Counted from the first letter of the stretch, positions 8,539 to 17,902 are shown. The stretch: DNA of 64,000 bases from HGM04593 sp045646965 (GCA_045646965.1 JAZRLR010000023.1:1-64000), one strand, 5' to 3'. Made by a program: numbers and translations. Notes: a model not told the origin generated them from the sequence alone.

Positions 8539-9456
8539 TCAATCGACGTATGTAACCTCGGTTACATAGCCAGCGGGGTCGGTATATTTCACGGGGTAGT
8601 TGCCCTCCATCTTCCACGGCGAGCGCGACTGGTCTATGCCCTCGGCGACACTCTTCTGCCACAAGGGAAGGTTTCTGTTTGTCGTGCCAAAGAAGCCAAA
8701 AGCCGCCAGCTGATAATGGGCATAAGGCCACTGTGTCATAGCACCTATATAGCGCTCGTGCCCCCAATACCCGAAATAGGCCGAGAAGTCGAAGTTTGTT
8801 CTGTTCCTCGCCTCGTTTCGGAATATGTGACTCTTGTCGGAATCCTGCTCATCCTCGCTACCGCTGTAAATATATCCGTCCACATCGCCGTTGCCATCGC
8901 GCGTAATTTCGCAGTTGAAGCCACCGTCGAAATGGGCCAGGTAAAGGTTATTCATCTTATATTCACACTCGAAGCCGAGCGAGAAGACCACCCCATCCTT
9001 AAAATAATTTGACACATAGTTCTTTATGTAGCCATTCTCATTGAGCACACCCGAGTCGGTGTAGCTGCTTTTTGTATTCCAGTCGGGGTAATCGGGATAC
9101 TCTTTATTCACGGTATATTTCACGGTAATCTCATCCTTGTCGAAATAGTATTTCGCCTTTGATGTGATATTACACTCGCGGTAGAAAACACCGCCATAGG
9201 CCTCGTATTTGTGATGATGTTTTATCACAGAATTAACCTCTTTAATACGCCCTTGCGCATCGTATGAGAAGTTGTGTTTCCACGAGTAGTCCCTGCCGTT
9301 CAAGGTATTTGTTGTGTGCAGAGATGCCACCTTGCGCCCCTCTACGGGTGTATAGTTGCTTTGTGCCTTGTCGGGGTTGTACTCCTCGTCCTCGCTACAA
9401 GAGAGAAAAGAGAAGCCCGCAAGCAACGCAAACAGATAAAAAATTTTCTTCATCAT
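8539..9456 (-). CDS. Putative lipoprotein, DUF4595-like
   Basis: 305 residues from tandem Met codons at 9456/9453, where a lipoprotein signal starts (MMKKIFYLFALLAGFSFLSC). The frame stays open upstream to 10155, but that part is antisense to the cbpA-like gene and is not protein. The mature chain is rich in Tyr, Asp and Asn, with beta-strand patterns such as FSYDAQGRIKEVNSV and YYFDKDEITVKYTV. These resemble the large Bacteroidota lipoprotein families annotated DUF4595, whose function is unknown. It stands alone between convergent and divergent neighbours. Confidence 0.7.
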   Translation of the reverse strand: MMKKIFYLFALLAGFSFLSCSEDEEYNPDKAQSNYTPVEGRKVASLHTTNTLNGRDYSWKHNFSYDAQGRIKEVNSVIKHHHKYEAYGGVFYRECNITSKAKYYFDKDEITVKYTVNKEYPDYPDWNTKSSYTDSGVLNENGYIKNYVSNYFKDGVVFSLGFECEYKMNNLYLAHFDGGFNCEITRDGNGDVDGYIYSGSEDEQDSDKSHIFRNEARNRTNFDFSAYFGYWGHERYIGAMTQWPYAHYQLAAFGFFGTTNRNLPLWQKSVAEGIDQSRSPWKMEGNYPVKYTDPAGYVTEVTYVD

Positions 9457-9588
9457 TCCATTTTGTAATTTACAGACGCGAAGATAACGCATTTTATCCG
9501 TTTCACCCGCAAAATAACATTTTTTATCAAATATTCGCTCACCAACTTCGGCAGAGGCTTGTTTGTTTTCATATAAAACAGAAGAACT

Positions 9589-10491
9589 ATGGCATTTATC
9601 GATTATTACAAAGTGCTGGGAGTAGAAAAAGACGCCACCCAGGCCGACATAAGAAAAGCCTATCGCAAGATGGCAAAGAAATACCACCCCGACATAAACA
9701 AAGAGAACCCCAAAGCACAAGAGCTGTTCCAGGCAGTGAACGAAGCCAACGAGGTGCTTAGCAACCCCGAGAAACGCAAAAAATATGACGAGTACGGCGA
9801 GCATTGGCGTCACGCCGACGAGTTCGAGGCACAGAGAAACAGCTACCGCACGCAGAGCAACCCCTTCGAGGGTTACGGTGCCACTGGCGACTGGGGCGAT
9901 TTCAGCCGCAGCGCAGGAAACAGCGGCGGCTTCAGCGATTTCTTTGAGCAGCTTTTCGGCGGTGCGGGCAGCCGACAGAGACGCACCGCGCCGCGCGACA
10001 TTGAGGCCACGCTCTCCATAAGCCTGCGCGACGCGGCCGTCACGCACAAAGAGACCTTCTCTATAAACGGTGAGAATATAAGAATCACAATTCCTGCCGG
10101 CATAGCCGACGGGCAGAAGATACGCCTTCGTGGACGCGGCACACCCGACGCACAAGGCACACGCGGCGACCTCTACATCACCTTTGCCATCGAGCCCGAC
10201 AGCACATTCGCACGCGAGGGGAACAACCTCACCCTCACCACAACCATCGATGTCTTCACACTCATTCTAGGCGGAGATGCAAAAATACCCACACTCGAGG
10301 GCGACGTCCTTCTAAACATAAAAGAAAACACCGCCCCCGACAGCAAACTGCGTCTCAAAGGGAAAGGCTTCCCCGTGTACAAGAGCAAGGGCGAGCGCGG
10401 CGACCTCATCGTAACCGTCAAAGCCGGGCTGCCCCGGCTCAACGAACGGCAGAAAGAACTGCTGCGAGAGATATCAGGCAGGCGGCAGTAA
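9589..10491 (+). CDS. cbpA: DnaJ-class co-chaperone, CbpA-like
   Basis: 300 residues. An N-terminal J domain (about 1-70) has the HPD motif at residues 33-35, which stimulates DnaK ATPase. A Gly/Phe-rich linker follows (about 85-130), then two C-terminal beta domains that bind client peptides (RDIEATLSISLRDAA, GDAKIPTLEGDVLLNI). The DnaJ zinc-finger (CxxCxGxG repeats) is absent, which makes it the CbpA type rather than DnaJ. No CbpM-like gene is adjacent. Confidence 0.92.
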   Translation: MAFIDYYKVLGVEKDATQADIRKAYRKMAKKYHPDINKENPKAQELFQAVNEANEVLSNPEKRKKYDEYGEHWRHADEFEAQRNSYRTQSNPFEGYGATGDWGDFSRSAGNSGGFSDFFEQLFGGAGSRQRRTAPRDIEATLSISLRDAAVTHKETFSINGENIRITIPAGIADGQKIRLRGRGTPDAQGTRGDLYITFAIEPDSTFAREGNNLTLTTTIDVFTLILGGDAKIPTLEGDVLLNIKENTAPDSKLRLKGKGFPVYKSKGERGDLIVTVKAGLPRLNERQKELLREISGRRQ

Positions 10492-10503
10492 AGCCGCCGC
10501 CAA

Positions 10504-10968
10504 TTAATTCACAATAACTATAAAAGCGTTCAGATAGGTAGCGAAGAGCAGCCACAGCACATAGGGAATCATAATCCAGCCACACACCCTTTTCACAAGA
10601 AAACATCCCGCCACATACATCATCGCAAGCATATCCATAAAAAGTATGGTCACAAGTCCCAGGAGCGGCGACTGCATATAGAAGAAACAGAAGCTCCACA
10701 TCACATTAAGCACAAGCTGCAAAGCAAACAGGCTGAAGAGCAGGCGCGAATATATGGTGCGCACATTCCACAGGATGCCCGCCGCAACACCCATTAAAAT
10801 GTAGAGCACACCCCACACTGCGGGAAAGACCGCGTCGGGCGGCGTGAGTGGGGACTTCGCAAGGGCAGGATACCAAAACTCCAGCGAGAAAGCCTGTAAC
10901 AAACGCGATATATAGCCTGCAAAGAGCGCAACAGCTATAAAACAGATAATCGGAAATAGACGTTTCAT
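10504..10968 (-). CDS. tspO: TspO/MBR-family membrane protein
   Basis: 154 residues with five hydrophobic helices. The family motif is clear: WYPALAKSPLTPPDAVFPAVWGVLYILMG, and later NVMWSFCFF. TspO proteins bind porphyrins and tetrapyrroles and relate to mitochondrial translocator protein; their bacterial role is in stress and tetrapyrrole handling. Convergent with the cbpA-like gene (12 bases between stops). Confidence 0.9.
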   Translation of the reverse strand: MKRLFPIICFIAVALFAGYISRLLQAFSLEFWYPALAKSPLTPPDAVFPAVWGVLYILMGVAAGILWNVRTIYSRLLFSLFALQLVLNVMWSFCFFYMQSPLLGLVTILFMDMLAMMYVAGCFLVKRVCGWIMIPYVLWLLFATYLNAFIVIVN

Positions 10969-11016
10969 AAGACTGATTTTTCATTAAAAACAGCCGTGCC
11001 CGACAATTTGTTCCGA

Positions 11017-11048
11017 CCAAAAAAGGGAGCGTCTGTGCGACACTCCCC
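11017..11048 (-). terminator. Intrinsic terminator of the 5'-nucleotidase gene
   Basis: On the minus strand GGGAGTGTC and GACGCTCCC pair, followed by TTTTTTGG. It starts 13 bases past the stop at 11061. Confidence 0.75.
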
Positions 11049-11060
11049 TATCTCATAAAT

Positions 11061-12023
11061 TTAATTTTCTTCTTTCTTTTGCACCTCGGCCTTTGCCCTG
11101 ATGACATCGTTTATCTGCGAGCTCGAGTGATAAGGCACCTTGCCCGCAGGCACATACTTGCTCGACGAAGAGAGGTGTGTGTCCTGGTCGTCAAAGAAGA
11201 TGTGCGCACCAAAAGCCTTCAGCAGTTCATCCTTGCGCAAACCTCCGAGGAAATAGGCCTCATCGACATACACGCCCCACTTGCGCAGAGTCTTGATTAC
11301 GCGGAAATGCGACGGCAGGCTACGCGATGTAACTATGGCAAGACGCAACGGCGAGAGCTCTATGGTTGTGGGCAGACACTCCTGTATGGCCGAAAGTTTC
11401 TTGAGAAGATTGGCAAAGGGGCCCTCCTTGAGCGGAACGTCGGCGTTCTCTTTCTCATATTTGTAAAAGGCATCTATTCCCTCCTCCTTGAATCGGCACT
11501 CCGACTCATCGGAGAATATCACAGCGTCGGCGTCAAACGCAATCTTCACTCGGCTCTCCTCGGGGTTGAAGTCGGTGGGAGGAGCGTAGATGAGCGCAGC
11601 GGCACATATACGCGAGTCAATCACGCGCTGCACATCACCCTCGTCCTTCGAGAGAAAGAGGTCTATAGAGAAGGCTTTCAGATATTTAGAGAGCGCCTCG
11701 CCGCCCGACAACGCCACACGCGTAATATCGAGGCCGTAGACATCGAGCGACTTCAGCATACGCATACCCGTCTCGGGGCTGTTGCGGGACATCACAACCA
11801 CCTCTACAATGGGGCGGTTTGCCTGTTTGTTAAGTTCGAGAAGGCTCTTCACAAGATAGAAAGCCGTACCCTTTTCAAGGGGCTCGTCCTCGTGTTCCTC
11901 CTGATATTTTCTGTAATTTGCAACGCCCTCGCGCTCAAATATCTCGTTCTCCTTTTCAAGGTCGAAGAGTGCGCGCGACGACACGCCCACCACCAATCGT
12001 CCGTCCAAATTTTCCATATTCAA
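11061..12023 (-). CDS. Cytosolic 5'-nucleotidase, NT5C1A (cN-I) family
   Basis: 320 residues. LVVGVSSRALFDLEKENEIFEREGVANYRKYQEEHEDEPLEKG matches the N-terminus of the cN-I family: the Asp of ALFDLE is the expected nucleophile and the pattern is repeated internally in the second half (IAFDADAVIFSDESE). Also conserved are VVMSRNSPETGMRM and the C-terminal IFFDDQDTHL. In animals these enzymes dephosphorylate AMP and other 5'-nucleotides. Single gene with its own terminator. A start at the Met two codons on (12017) is equally possible. Confidence 0.85.
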   Translation of the reverse strand: MNMENLDGRLVVGVSSRALFDLEKENEIFEREGVANYRKYQEEHEDEPLEKGTAFYLVKSLLELNKQANRPIVEVVVMSRNSPETGMRMLKSLDVYGLDITRVALSGGEALSKYLKAFSIDLFLSKDEGDVQRVIDSRICAAALIYAPPTDFNPEESRVKIAFDADAVIFSDESECRFKEEGIDAFYKYEKENADVPLKEGPFANLLKKLSAIQECLPTTIELSPLRLAIVTSRSLPSHFRVIKTLRKWGVYVDEAYFLGGLRKDELLKAFGAHIFFDDQDTHLSSSSKYVPAGKVPYHSSSQINDVIRAKAEVQKKEEN

Positions 12024-12187
12024 ATAAGCCGTTAAATATATTACAACAACCGCGATGTTTTTTATATTTCACTCACAACAGAAAAATTTTCACATAAAAC
12101 ACCGGGCGTTCTTCAATGCACTGCAAATTTATATTTTTTAGCCACAAGTATCAATAAAAAGAAGAAAATTATTGCAGCACACGCACT

Positions 12188-12223
12188 TTTGACAAAATAA
12201 TACGACAAAAAGCATTACCTTTG
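12188..12223 (+). promoter_or_regulatory. Promoter of the HAD phosphatase gene
   Basis: TTTTG at 12187-12191 and TACCTTTG at 12216-12223, spaced 24 bases, slightly longer than the usual 19-21. The gene begins 28 bases after the -7 box. Confidence 0.5.
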
Positions 12224-12251
12224 CAGCGACAAAGCAAGTAATTACACACAG

Positions 12252-12878
12252 ATGATTAAAGATATAATTTTTGATTTTGGAGGAGTGCTCACACTCATCG
12301 ACACCGACAAGGCCCTGCAACGCTTCAGGGAGATAGGTGTCCCCAACCCCGAAGAGTTCATAAACCCCTATCTGCAGAACGGTCCCTTCTTTCTACTCGA
12401 GAACGGCGACATCACAGCCGAGGAGTTCTGCGACGAACTCACAAAGATATGCAATCGCAAAATCACATTCGACGACGCAAAATATGCGTGGCTCGGCTTC
12501 ATCGTGCAGGTGCAGACAGAGTTCCTCAATTTTCTGCAACTGTTACGCCCTCGCTACCGTCTCTCGGTATTGAGCAATACAAACCCCTTTATACAGAGCT
12601 GGGCACGCAGCAGCGAGTTCACCCCCGAGGGCAAGTCGCTCGACGACTATTTCGACCTGCTCTTCTTGAGCTACAAGATGAACTGCTCAAAGCCCGGTGA
12701 GGAGATTTACCGCAAGATGCTGCTCGAGGGAAATATGAACCCCGCCGAGACACTCTTCCTCGATGACGGCGAGAAAAACATCGCCGCAGCACGCAAAGCC
12801 GGTATAAATGTACTCAAGGTGGGCAACGGCGAAGACTGGCGCGAGATTCTCGAAAAGACACTCGCCTGCCACAGATAA
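12252..12878 (+). CDS. HAD-superfamily phosphatase (YihX-like)
   Basis: 208 residues with the subfamily IA layout. IIFDFGGVLT supplies the nucleophile Asp8, followed by an alpha-helical cap (about 15-85). LSVLSNTNPF is motif II, SKPGEEIYRKML gives the Lys of motif III, and FLDDGEKNIAAARKAGIN gives the acidic motif IV. The DFGG rather than DxD form is shared with YihX-type glucose-1-phosphate phosphatases and haloacid dehalogenase-like enzymes. The substrate cannot be told from sequence. Confidence 0.88.
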   Translation: MIKDIIFDFGGVLTLIDTDKALQRFREIGVPNPEEFINPYLQNGPFFLLENGDITAEEFCDELTKICNRKITFDDAKYAWLGFIVQVQTEFLNFLQLLRPRYRLSVLSNTNPFIQSWARSSEFTPEGKSLDDYFDLLFLSYKMNCSKPGEEIYRKMLLEGNMNPAETLFLDDGEKNIAAARKAGINVLKVGNGEDWREILEKTLACHR

Positions 12879-12890
12879 TATTTCACAAAC

Positions 12891-12930
12891 ATAAAACGAG
12901 AGGCTTTCGTGTGAAAGCCTCTCGTTTTAT
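12891..12930. terminator. Bidirectional terminator between HAD and sulP genes
   Basis: ATAAAACGAGAGGCTTTC and its complement around a 4-base loop, an 18-bp perfect stem with A/T tracts on both sides, between convergent genes. Confidence 0.9.
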
Positions 12931-12945
12931 GTTATACAAAAGTGA

Positions 12946-14652
12946 TTACTTCTGCAAGCCCAGCTCCTGTGTAAGCATTTCTGCACGCTCAATTGCACCA
13001 TATATGTCTGAACAGATATTATCCTCGCCCACCATAGCAATGATACCGGCTTTTCTCAATTTCTTCACCACATTGTCGTGTACACCCGAGAGAATCACCA
13101 CGCGTTTCTCCTTCAACGAAGACTCCACAAAAATCTCAAGGTTGTGCAAACCTGTAGAATCGATAAAAGTAACCTTTCTCATTCTTATAATACGCACGGG
13201 CGATGCATCTATCTCGCGAGTGAGCTCGTCGAACTTCGTTGCAATACCAAAGAAGAAGGGGCCCTCAATCTCAAACACATCCACACCTGCGGGGATGGGG
13301 AGAATCTCGTCGTGCTCGCCGTCGTGGTGCACCTCAAGCTCGTTGGTTACAACCGACACAGTTGTGCTGTCCATTACACGCTTCATAAATATCACAACAG
13401 CCATCAAAAGACCAATCTCAATGGCAAAAGTAAGGTCGAAGAACACGGTGAGCAACAGCGTTACAAAAAGCACGCTTGTACCCGACATTGTAGCCTTGCA
13501 CATAGAACGTATAGTGCGCCATCCGCTCATATTATAAGAAACCATCACAAGCACACCTGCAAGACAAGGCATAGGAATCTGGCCCACAATGCCACCCAGG
13601 AACATAAGCACAAGCAGCAGCACCAGAGTGTGCACAACACCCGCAACGGGAGTCTTACCACCATTGTTTATATTTGCCATAGTGCGGGCAATGGCACCTG
13701 TGGCAGGTATACCGCCAAAGAAAGGCACTATGATATTTGCAATACCCTGGCCTATGAGCTCGGTATTTGAATTGTGACGGTCACCTATCACACCATCGGC
13801 AACCATAGCCGACAGCAGCGACTCAATGGCACCAAGCATAGCAATTGTAAATGCCACGGGAGCCAACGCCTGTATAGTTGAGAAGAAAGAACCGTCCTCA
13901 AAGTTCAGCGAGGGAAGAGTGAGCGAGGGAAGGCCCGAAGGCAGCTCATACAAATCACCGATAGTCTTGATTGATGTCACACCGGCAAACTCGCGCAACA
14001 GCCACGCAATGACAGTCATCACAATGATTGCAAGCAAAGAACCGGGTACTTTGCGCGAGAATTTGGGTGTAACGGCAATGAGAGCCACGCTCAACACACC
14101 CATAGCAGCGCTCCAGTAGTCAATATTTCCGATGTTTCTGAAATAGCACACCCACTTGTCTACAAAGTTGGCAGGCACATTCTCTATACCCATTCCCAAG
14201 AGGTCGTTAATCTGTGTCGAGAAGATAGTTATCGCAATACCTCCAGTGAATCCAATGATAATGGGATAAGGCATAAACTTGATAACTCCGCCCATACGGC
14301 ACAATCCCATAATAACCAGAATCACACCTGCCATAATTGTGGCAATAGCCAGGCCTCCGAGACCAAACTGCTGTACCACGCCATACACAATTACGATGAA
14401 AGCACCTGTGGGGCCGCCTATCTGCACTTTTGAGCCACCGAAAATAGAGATGAGCGCACCTGCAATAATTGCGGTAACAAGACCTTCAGTGGGGCCCACA
14501 CCGCTCGCTATACCAAATGCTATGGCCAAAGGAATTGCCACAACGCCCACAATGATACCCGCCATAACATCGGCGGCCAATTTCTCGCGCGAATAGCTCG
14601 ACATCGCCTCGAAAAATTTAGGATGAAAATCGATTAAATTCTTAACTTTCAT
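12946..14652 (-). CDS. SulP-family anion transporter with STAS domain
   Basis: 568 residues. About 12 hydrophobic segments fill residues 25-420. The SLC26/SulP signature is near the N-terminus (VGVVAIPLAIAFGIASGVGPTEGLVTAI) and GGIPATGAIARTMANINNGG is the conserved mid-region. A cytoplasmic STAS domain (about 455-560) contains VTFIDSTGLHNLEIFV, with the conserved DSTG loop. SulP members carry sulfate, bicarbonate or dicarboxylates; no sulfur-assimilation genes are adjacent, so the anion is unresolved. Confidence 0.93.
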   Translation of the reverse strand: MKVKNLIDFHPKFFEAMSSYSREKLAADVMAGIIVGVVAIPLAIAFGIASGVGPTEGLVTAIIAGALISIFGGSKVQIGGPTGAFIVIVYGVVQQFGLGGLAIATIMAGVILVIMGLCRMGGVIKFMPYPIIIGFTGGIAITIFSTQINDLLGMGIENVPANFVDKWVCYFRNIGNIDYWSAAMGVLSVALIAVTPKFSRKVPGSLLAIIVMTVIAWLLREFAGVTSIKTIGDLYELPSGLPSLTLPSLNFEDGSFFSTIQALAPVAFTIAMLGAIESLLSAMVADGVIGDRHNSNTELIGQGIANIIVPFFGGIPATGAIARTMANINNGGKTPVAGVVHTLVLLLVLMFLGGIVGQIPMPCLAGVLVMVSYNMSGWRTIRSMCKATMSGTSVLFVTLLLTVFFDLTFAIEIGLLMAVVIFMKRVMDSTTVSVVTNELEVHHDGEHDEILPIPAGVDVFEIEGPFFFGIATKFDELTREIDASPVRIIRMRKVTFIDSTGLHNLEIFVESSLKEKRVVILSGVHDNVVKKLRKAGIIAMVGEDNICSDIYGAIERAEMLTQELGLQK

Positions 14653-14703
14653 TTTATTAAGTATATTAAAAAACGCTGATTAACCGACGAGGGAGAGCGC
14701 ATC

Positions 14704-14737
14704 GCACCCATCCCCGAAAAAATCGGGTGCAAAGTTA
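14704..14737 (-). promoter_or_regulatory. -7 box and leader hairpin of the sulP gene
   Basis: TAACTTTG at 14730-14737 on the minus strand. It is followed at once by a leader hairpin in which GCACCC (starting 14731) pairs with GGGTGC (ending 14705). The inverted repeat is clear; whether it regulates the gene or just shields the 5' end is unknown. Confidence 0.4.
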
Positions 14738-14883
14738 CGAAAAAATTCTCTTTTAACTCTTTTTTACAATAAAATATATTCGAGTTTCAGTTCAAATATC
14801 GCAGCAGATGACACCCGCAGAGTATTTATTTTCAGCAAAGCAGCAAAGAGCCTGCTCCGAAATACACGACACACCGAAGCACA

Positions 14884-14914
14884 AAAAACAGGGACAGCCC
14901 CGCGGCTGCCCCTG
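14884..14914 (-). terminator. Intrinsic terminator of bcp-mscS-thioesterase operon
   Basis: CAGGGGCAGCC and GGCTGTCCCTG pair on the minus strand, followed by TTTTTTG, 20 bases past the stop at 14934. Confidence 0.85.
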
Positions 14915-14933
14915 CAATTTAGAATCTGCAAAA

Positions 14934-15350
14934 CTATTCGAAACCATCGACACCCTCAAGTGCCACCTGCTTTGTGTAGCAGATACTCTTGAACGAGGCC
15001 ACAAGGTCGCCCTTGCCGTTTGTAACCTTCACTTCGAACGAAGGAATTTTGGGGTGGGAACAAAGCTCCACCGCCTCGGCAGTGAGTGTCTCACCCTCGA
15101 AGGCCGCCTTGTGATAGTGAATCGAAGCCTCAATGGAAAGAGTCAGTTTAAGACCTCTGTTTGCGATGCAGGCAAGAGCTGTGTCGGCAAGAGTAAAGAT
15201 AGCTCCACCCTGACACACACCACCTGCGTTCAGGTGCTCGGCAGTAACCACAAGCTGCGCCGTGGCACGCTCCTCGCTCACCGCCACAACCTTCACGCCA
15301 GTCTTTGCGGCAAAGCGGTCACCGTTTGATATAAAATCCTTTAAAGTCAT
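14934..15350 (-). CDS. PaaI-type hotdog thioesterase
   Basis: 138 residues. The hotdog helix and strand motif LNAGGVCQGGAIFTLADTALACIANRG includes the conserved Asn/Gly and the catalytic-site Asp of the PaaI family (usual form H.N..G..HGG..F.L.D.A). It should hydrolyse acyl-CoA thioesters; substrate unknown. The His normally seen in HGG is Gln here (CQGG), a change also present in other family members. It overlaps mscS by four bases and is the last gene of bcp-mscS-paaI. Confidence 0.85.
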   Translation of the reverse strand: MTLKDFISNGDRFAAKTGVKVVAVSEERATAQLVVTAEHLNAGGVCQGGAIFTLADTALACIANRGLKLTLSIEASIHYHKAAFEGETLTAEAVELCSHPKIPSFEVKVTNGKGDLVASFKSICYTKQVALEGVDGFE

Positions 15351-16258
15351 TCTTTAGTTACATTTACAGTGAATGTCTGGAAGGGGAAGTTCAAGCCACG
15401 TTTGGGGAACTCCTCATACACAGTTTTATTCAAATCGAAATAGATATCCCAGTAGTCATCCTGCTTACCCCATACGCGCACCACAATATCTATGGAACTT
15501 GCACCCAGGCTCTTGAGAGCGACAAAAGGCTCGGCGGGAGAGTTCAAAATGCGCTTATCGGCCGCAATGAGCTCCAGGAGCACCTCCTTGGCCTTCTCAT
15601 AATCGTCGCCATAGGAGATTGAGAAAGTAAAATCGATGCGACGCAACGACTCACGCGAGTAGTTATTTACGATACCTGTCGAGAGAGGGCCGTTGGGCAC
15701 AAGAATAATTTTATTGTCACCCGTTTTAATCAAAGTATTAAATATCTGAATCTCCTTCACGGTACCGGCCTGTCCCTGCGCCTCAATGAAATCACCCACC
15801 TTAAAGGGGCGGAACAAAAGGATAATCACACCACCTGCAAAGTTCTGCAAAGTACCGCTCAAAGCCATACCTACGGCAACACCCGCCGAGGCAAAGAGAG
15901 CAATGAACGAAGAGGTGTCAATACCCAAGATTCCGATAATCACCACAAGCAGCAGAATAAGGGCTACAACATCGATAAGGCTCACAAGGAAGGTTCTCAC
16001 AGAGGGGTTTGTATCCCTTTTCTCCATCACAATCTTCACAAACGAAAGAAGACGGCGTGTTATCCAGCGTCCCACGAACCACACGAGCGCCACCTTTATC
16101 AGTTTCCAACCGATTGAGAGGGCAAAGGAGACTACCATATCGGTAACCTCGGCAATCGTCATCCCCGCAAACGAAGCCACCGCCTCGTCAAATTTTGCAA
16201 CAGCCTCGGCTGTGTCTGTCGCCGCAGCAGCTGTCGCCATAATAAAATCAAGAATCAT
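15347..16258 (-). CDS. mscS: Small-conductance mechanosensitive channel (MscS family)
   Basis: 303 residues. Three hydrophobic segments (about 40-65, 85-110, 115-140) are followed by the pore-helix motif GVAVGMALSGTLQNFAGGVIILLFRPFKVGDFIE, then the beta domain (GTVKEIQIFNTLIKTGDNKIILVPNG) and a C-terminal alpha-beta domain. MscS opens under membrane tension to release solutes during osmotic downshift. It lies 24 bases after bcp. Confidence 0.95.
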   Translation of the reverse strand: MILDFIMATAAAATDTAEAVAKFDEAVASFAGMTIAEVTDMVVSFALSIGWKLIKVALVWFVGRWITRRLLSFVKIVMEKRDTNPSVRTFLVSLIDVVALILLLVVIIGILGIDTSSFIALFASAGVAVGMALSGTLQNFAGGVIILLFRPFKVGDFIEAQGQAGTVKEIQIFNTLIKTGDNKIILVPNGPLSTGIVNNYSRESLRRIDFTFSISYGDDYEKAKEVLLELIAADKRILNSPAEPFVALKSLGASSIDIVVRVWGKQDDYWDIYFDLNKTVYEEFPKRGLNFPFQTFTVNVTKE

Positions 16259-16282
16259 AGTAATAATATTTTATTTTATAAT

Positions 16283-16735
16283 TTATACACTTTCGAGTAT
16301 CTGTCGTGCCGCGTTCTTTGTGTCCACCTTGTTTATCACACGCTCCACTGTGCCGTCGCCACCTATGACAAAAGTAGTGCGCACGATACCCATATATTCA
16401 CGCCCTGCCATTTTCTTTTTACCCCACGCACCAAACGCCTGAATGGCAACCTTTTCGGTATCCGCCACAAGAGGAAAGTTGAGCTGCTGCTTCTCCTTGA
16501 AGCGCAGGTGCGATGCCGCGCTGTCGGCGCTGACACCCACCACAGCGTAACCCGCCGCAACGAGGTCGTCGAGACCGTCGCGCAACGAACAAGCCTCGGC
16601 CGTGCAGCCGGGAGTACTGTCCTTGGGGTAGAAATAGACCACGAGCTTGCGCCCTTTGTAGTCACTCACTCTTATATCGTTTCCCTGCTCATCCTTTCCA
16701 AGATAATCGGGAGCTATATCTCCTATATTTAACAT
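16283..16735 (-). CDS. bcp: Thioredoxin-dependent peroxiredoxin, Bcp/PrxQ type
   Basis: 150 residues from the Met at 16735 (MLNIGDIAPDY), which matches family N-termini better than the Met four codons upstream. The active site DSTPGCTAEACSLRD has the peroxidatic Cys44 and a resolving Cys49 five residues later, the 2-Cys PrxQ arrangement. It reduces hydrogen peroxide and alkyl hydroperoxides using thioredoxin. First gene of an operon with mscS and a thioesterase. Confidence 0.95.
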   Translation of the reverse strand: MLNIGDIAPDYLGKDEQGNDIRVSDYKGRKLVVYFYPKDSTPGCTAEACSLRDGLDDLVAAGYAVVGVSADSAASHLRFKEKQQLNFPLVADTEKVAIQAFGAWGKKKMAGREYMGIVRTTFVIGGDGTVERVINKVDTKNAARQILESV

Positions 16736-16871
16736 AACAAAAAACACGGCAAGCTGTGCCGCACAGAAAAATAAAATGCACCGCCCGCAACCGCGAAACG
16801 GCGCACAAAATTACAATTTTTATTTTAAAACAGAGCCCGCAACCAAGCAAATAGTTGGCTGCCGGCTATAT

Positions 16872-17837
16872 TTATCGGCTGTAAGCAATATCCTCGACCG
16901 TGGCGACAAAAGGCTCTTTCTCCTTGTGAGGGTAAAGAAGGAAGCCATTGCCGCGAGGCTTCACAGATATCTTACGGGCGGCGGCAAGTTCCTCCACGAT
17001 ATCGGGCAGCATCTCATACGACTCTATGTTCAACGCCGAATGTCCCCCCTTGCGAGGCAAAGAGAAAGCCGTGGCAATCTCCACGGGGTAAACCGTCGCA
17101 TATCGTTCAATGAAACGCTCCACATTCTCTGCCGTAGGGCGGAAGAATTCCTCGTCGGTGAGAGCGATTTTCCCGTAACTCATCTCCTTGATATTCTGCA
17201 TAAGAGTTTCAAACGAGGTGAAGCCGCGCAGCATCATCTCCACGCCCCGATACTCAACGAGATACGTGGGCAGAGTTTGTACATCGTAGCGACGGCACAG
17301 CGCCCTATCCTCTTCGTAGAGACAGCGCACCTCCTCGCTCTCCATAATCTCCCTGAAACGCTCGGGCACACACCCCACCGCCGCCGCAATGTCGGCTATC
17401 ACTCGGGCATCGCCCGTGGGCTCTGCATCCACCGCCGTAGCCTCCTGCAAACGACGCAAAAATCTTTTGGGGCAGATACTCTCACCACCCTCTTTGTGAT
17501 GATATACCGTGGCAGCTATGTAAGCAAGGTTCTGCGGCAAGGTAGAACGCTGCTCCTCGCTAAAAAGGCGCAACCCCTTGTCGCCCACCGGCATACCGTG
17601 AACAGCCGAAGCATCTTTCCACGCTTTCAGCATATTCCTGTTCGAGAGAGCGATGTCACCTCCAATGCCCAAGCGACGATTGCTGAACTTTTTTATATCA
17701 TCAATCATACACCCCATAACATACTTTATCTCCACCCTGTCAGCGAGACGAAACTCAAGAGCCCTCAACACGGGCACGCTGCCCCAGCACCAAGTGCACA
17801 CGGGGTCGGCAAAAACCGTAACTTTCAAATTCTTCAT
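16872..17837 (-). CDS. DsbA-family thioredoxin-like protein (YjbH/FrnE-like)
   Basis: 321 residues, no signal peptide, so cytoplasmic. The N-terminus KVTVFADPVCTWCWGSVPVLRAL holds a CxxC (Cys14, Cys17) followed by Trp-Gly, typical of FrnE/YjbH proteins. A helical insert (about 60-190) and a cis-Pro-like VQTLPTYLVEYRG follow. The C-terminal 90 residues show no recognised domain. Relatives act as disulfide isomerases or, in Firmicutes, as ClpXP adaptors; which applies here is open. Confidence 0.75.
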   Translation of the reverse strand: MKNLKVTVFADPVCTWCWGSVPVLRALEFRLADRVEIKYVMGCMIDDIKKFSNRRLGIGGDIALSNRNMLKAWKDASAVHGMPVGDKGLRLFSEEQRSTLPQNLAYIAATVYHHKEGGESICPKRFLRRLQEATAVDAEPTGDARVIADIAAAVGCVPERFREIMESEEVRCLYEEDRALCRRYDVQTLPTYLVEYRGVEMMLRGFTSFETLMQNIKEMSYGKIALTDEEFFRPTAENVERFIERYATVYPVEIATAFSLPRKGGHSALNIESYEMLPDIVEELAAARKISVKPRGNGFLLYPHKEKEPFVATVEDIAYSR

Positions 17838-17902
17838 TGTTCACATATTTTTCTTATGGAACAAATGAAAAGGGCTGTTTGTTGCGCAGAGGGACACAAA
17901 CA

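Noticed and set aside
9457..10155. The open frame of the 8539 lipoprotein extends 233 codons upstream on the minus strand.
   Set aside because: It runs antisense through the cbpA-like gene; a proper lipoprotein signal peptide starts at 9456.
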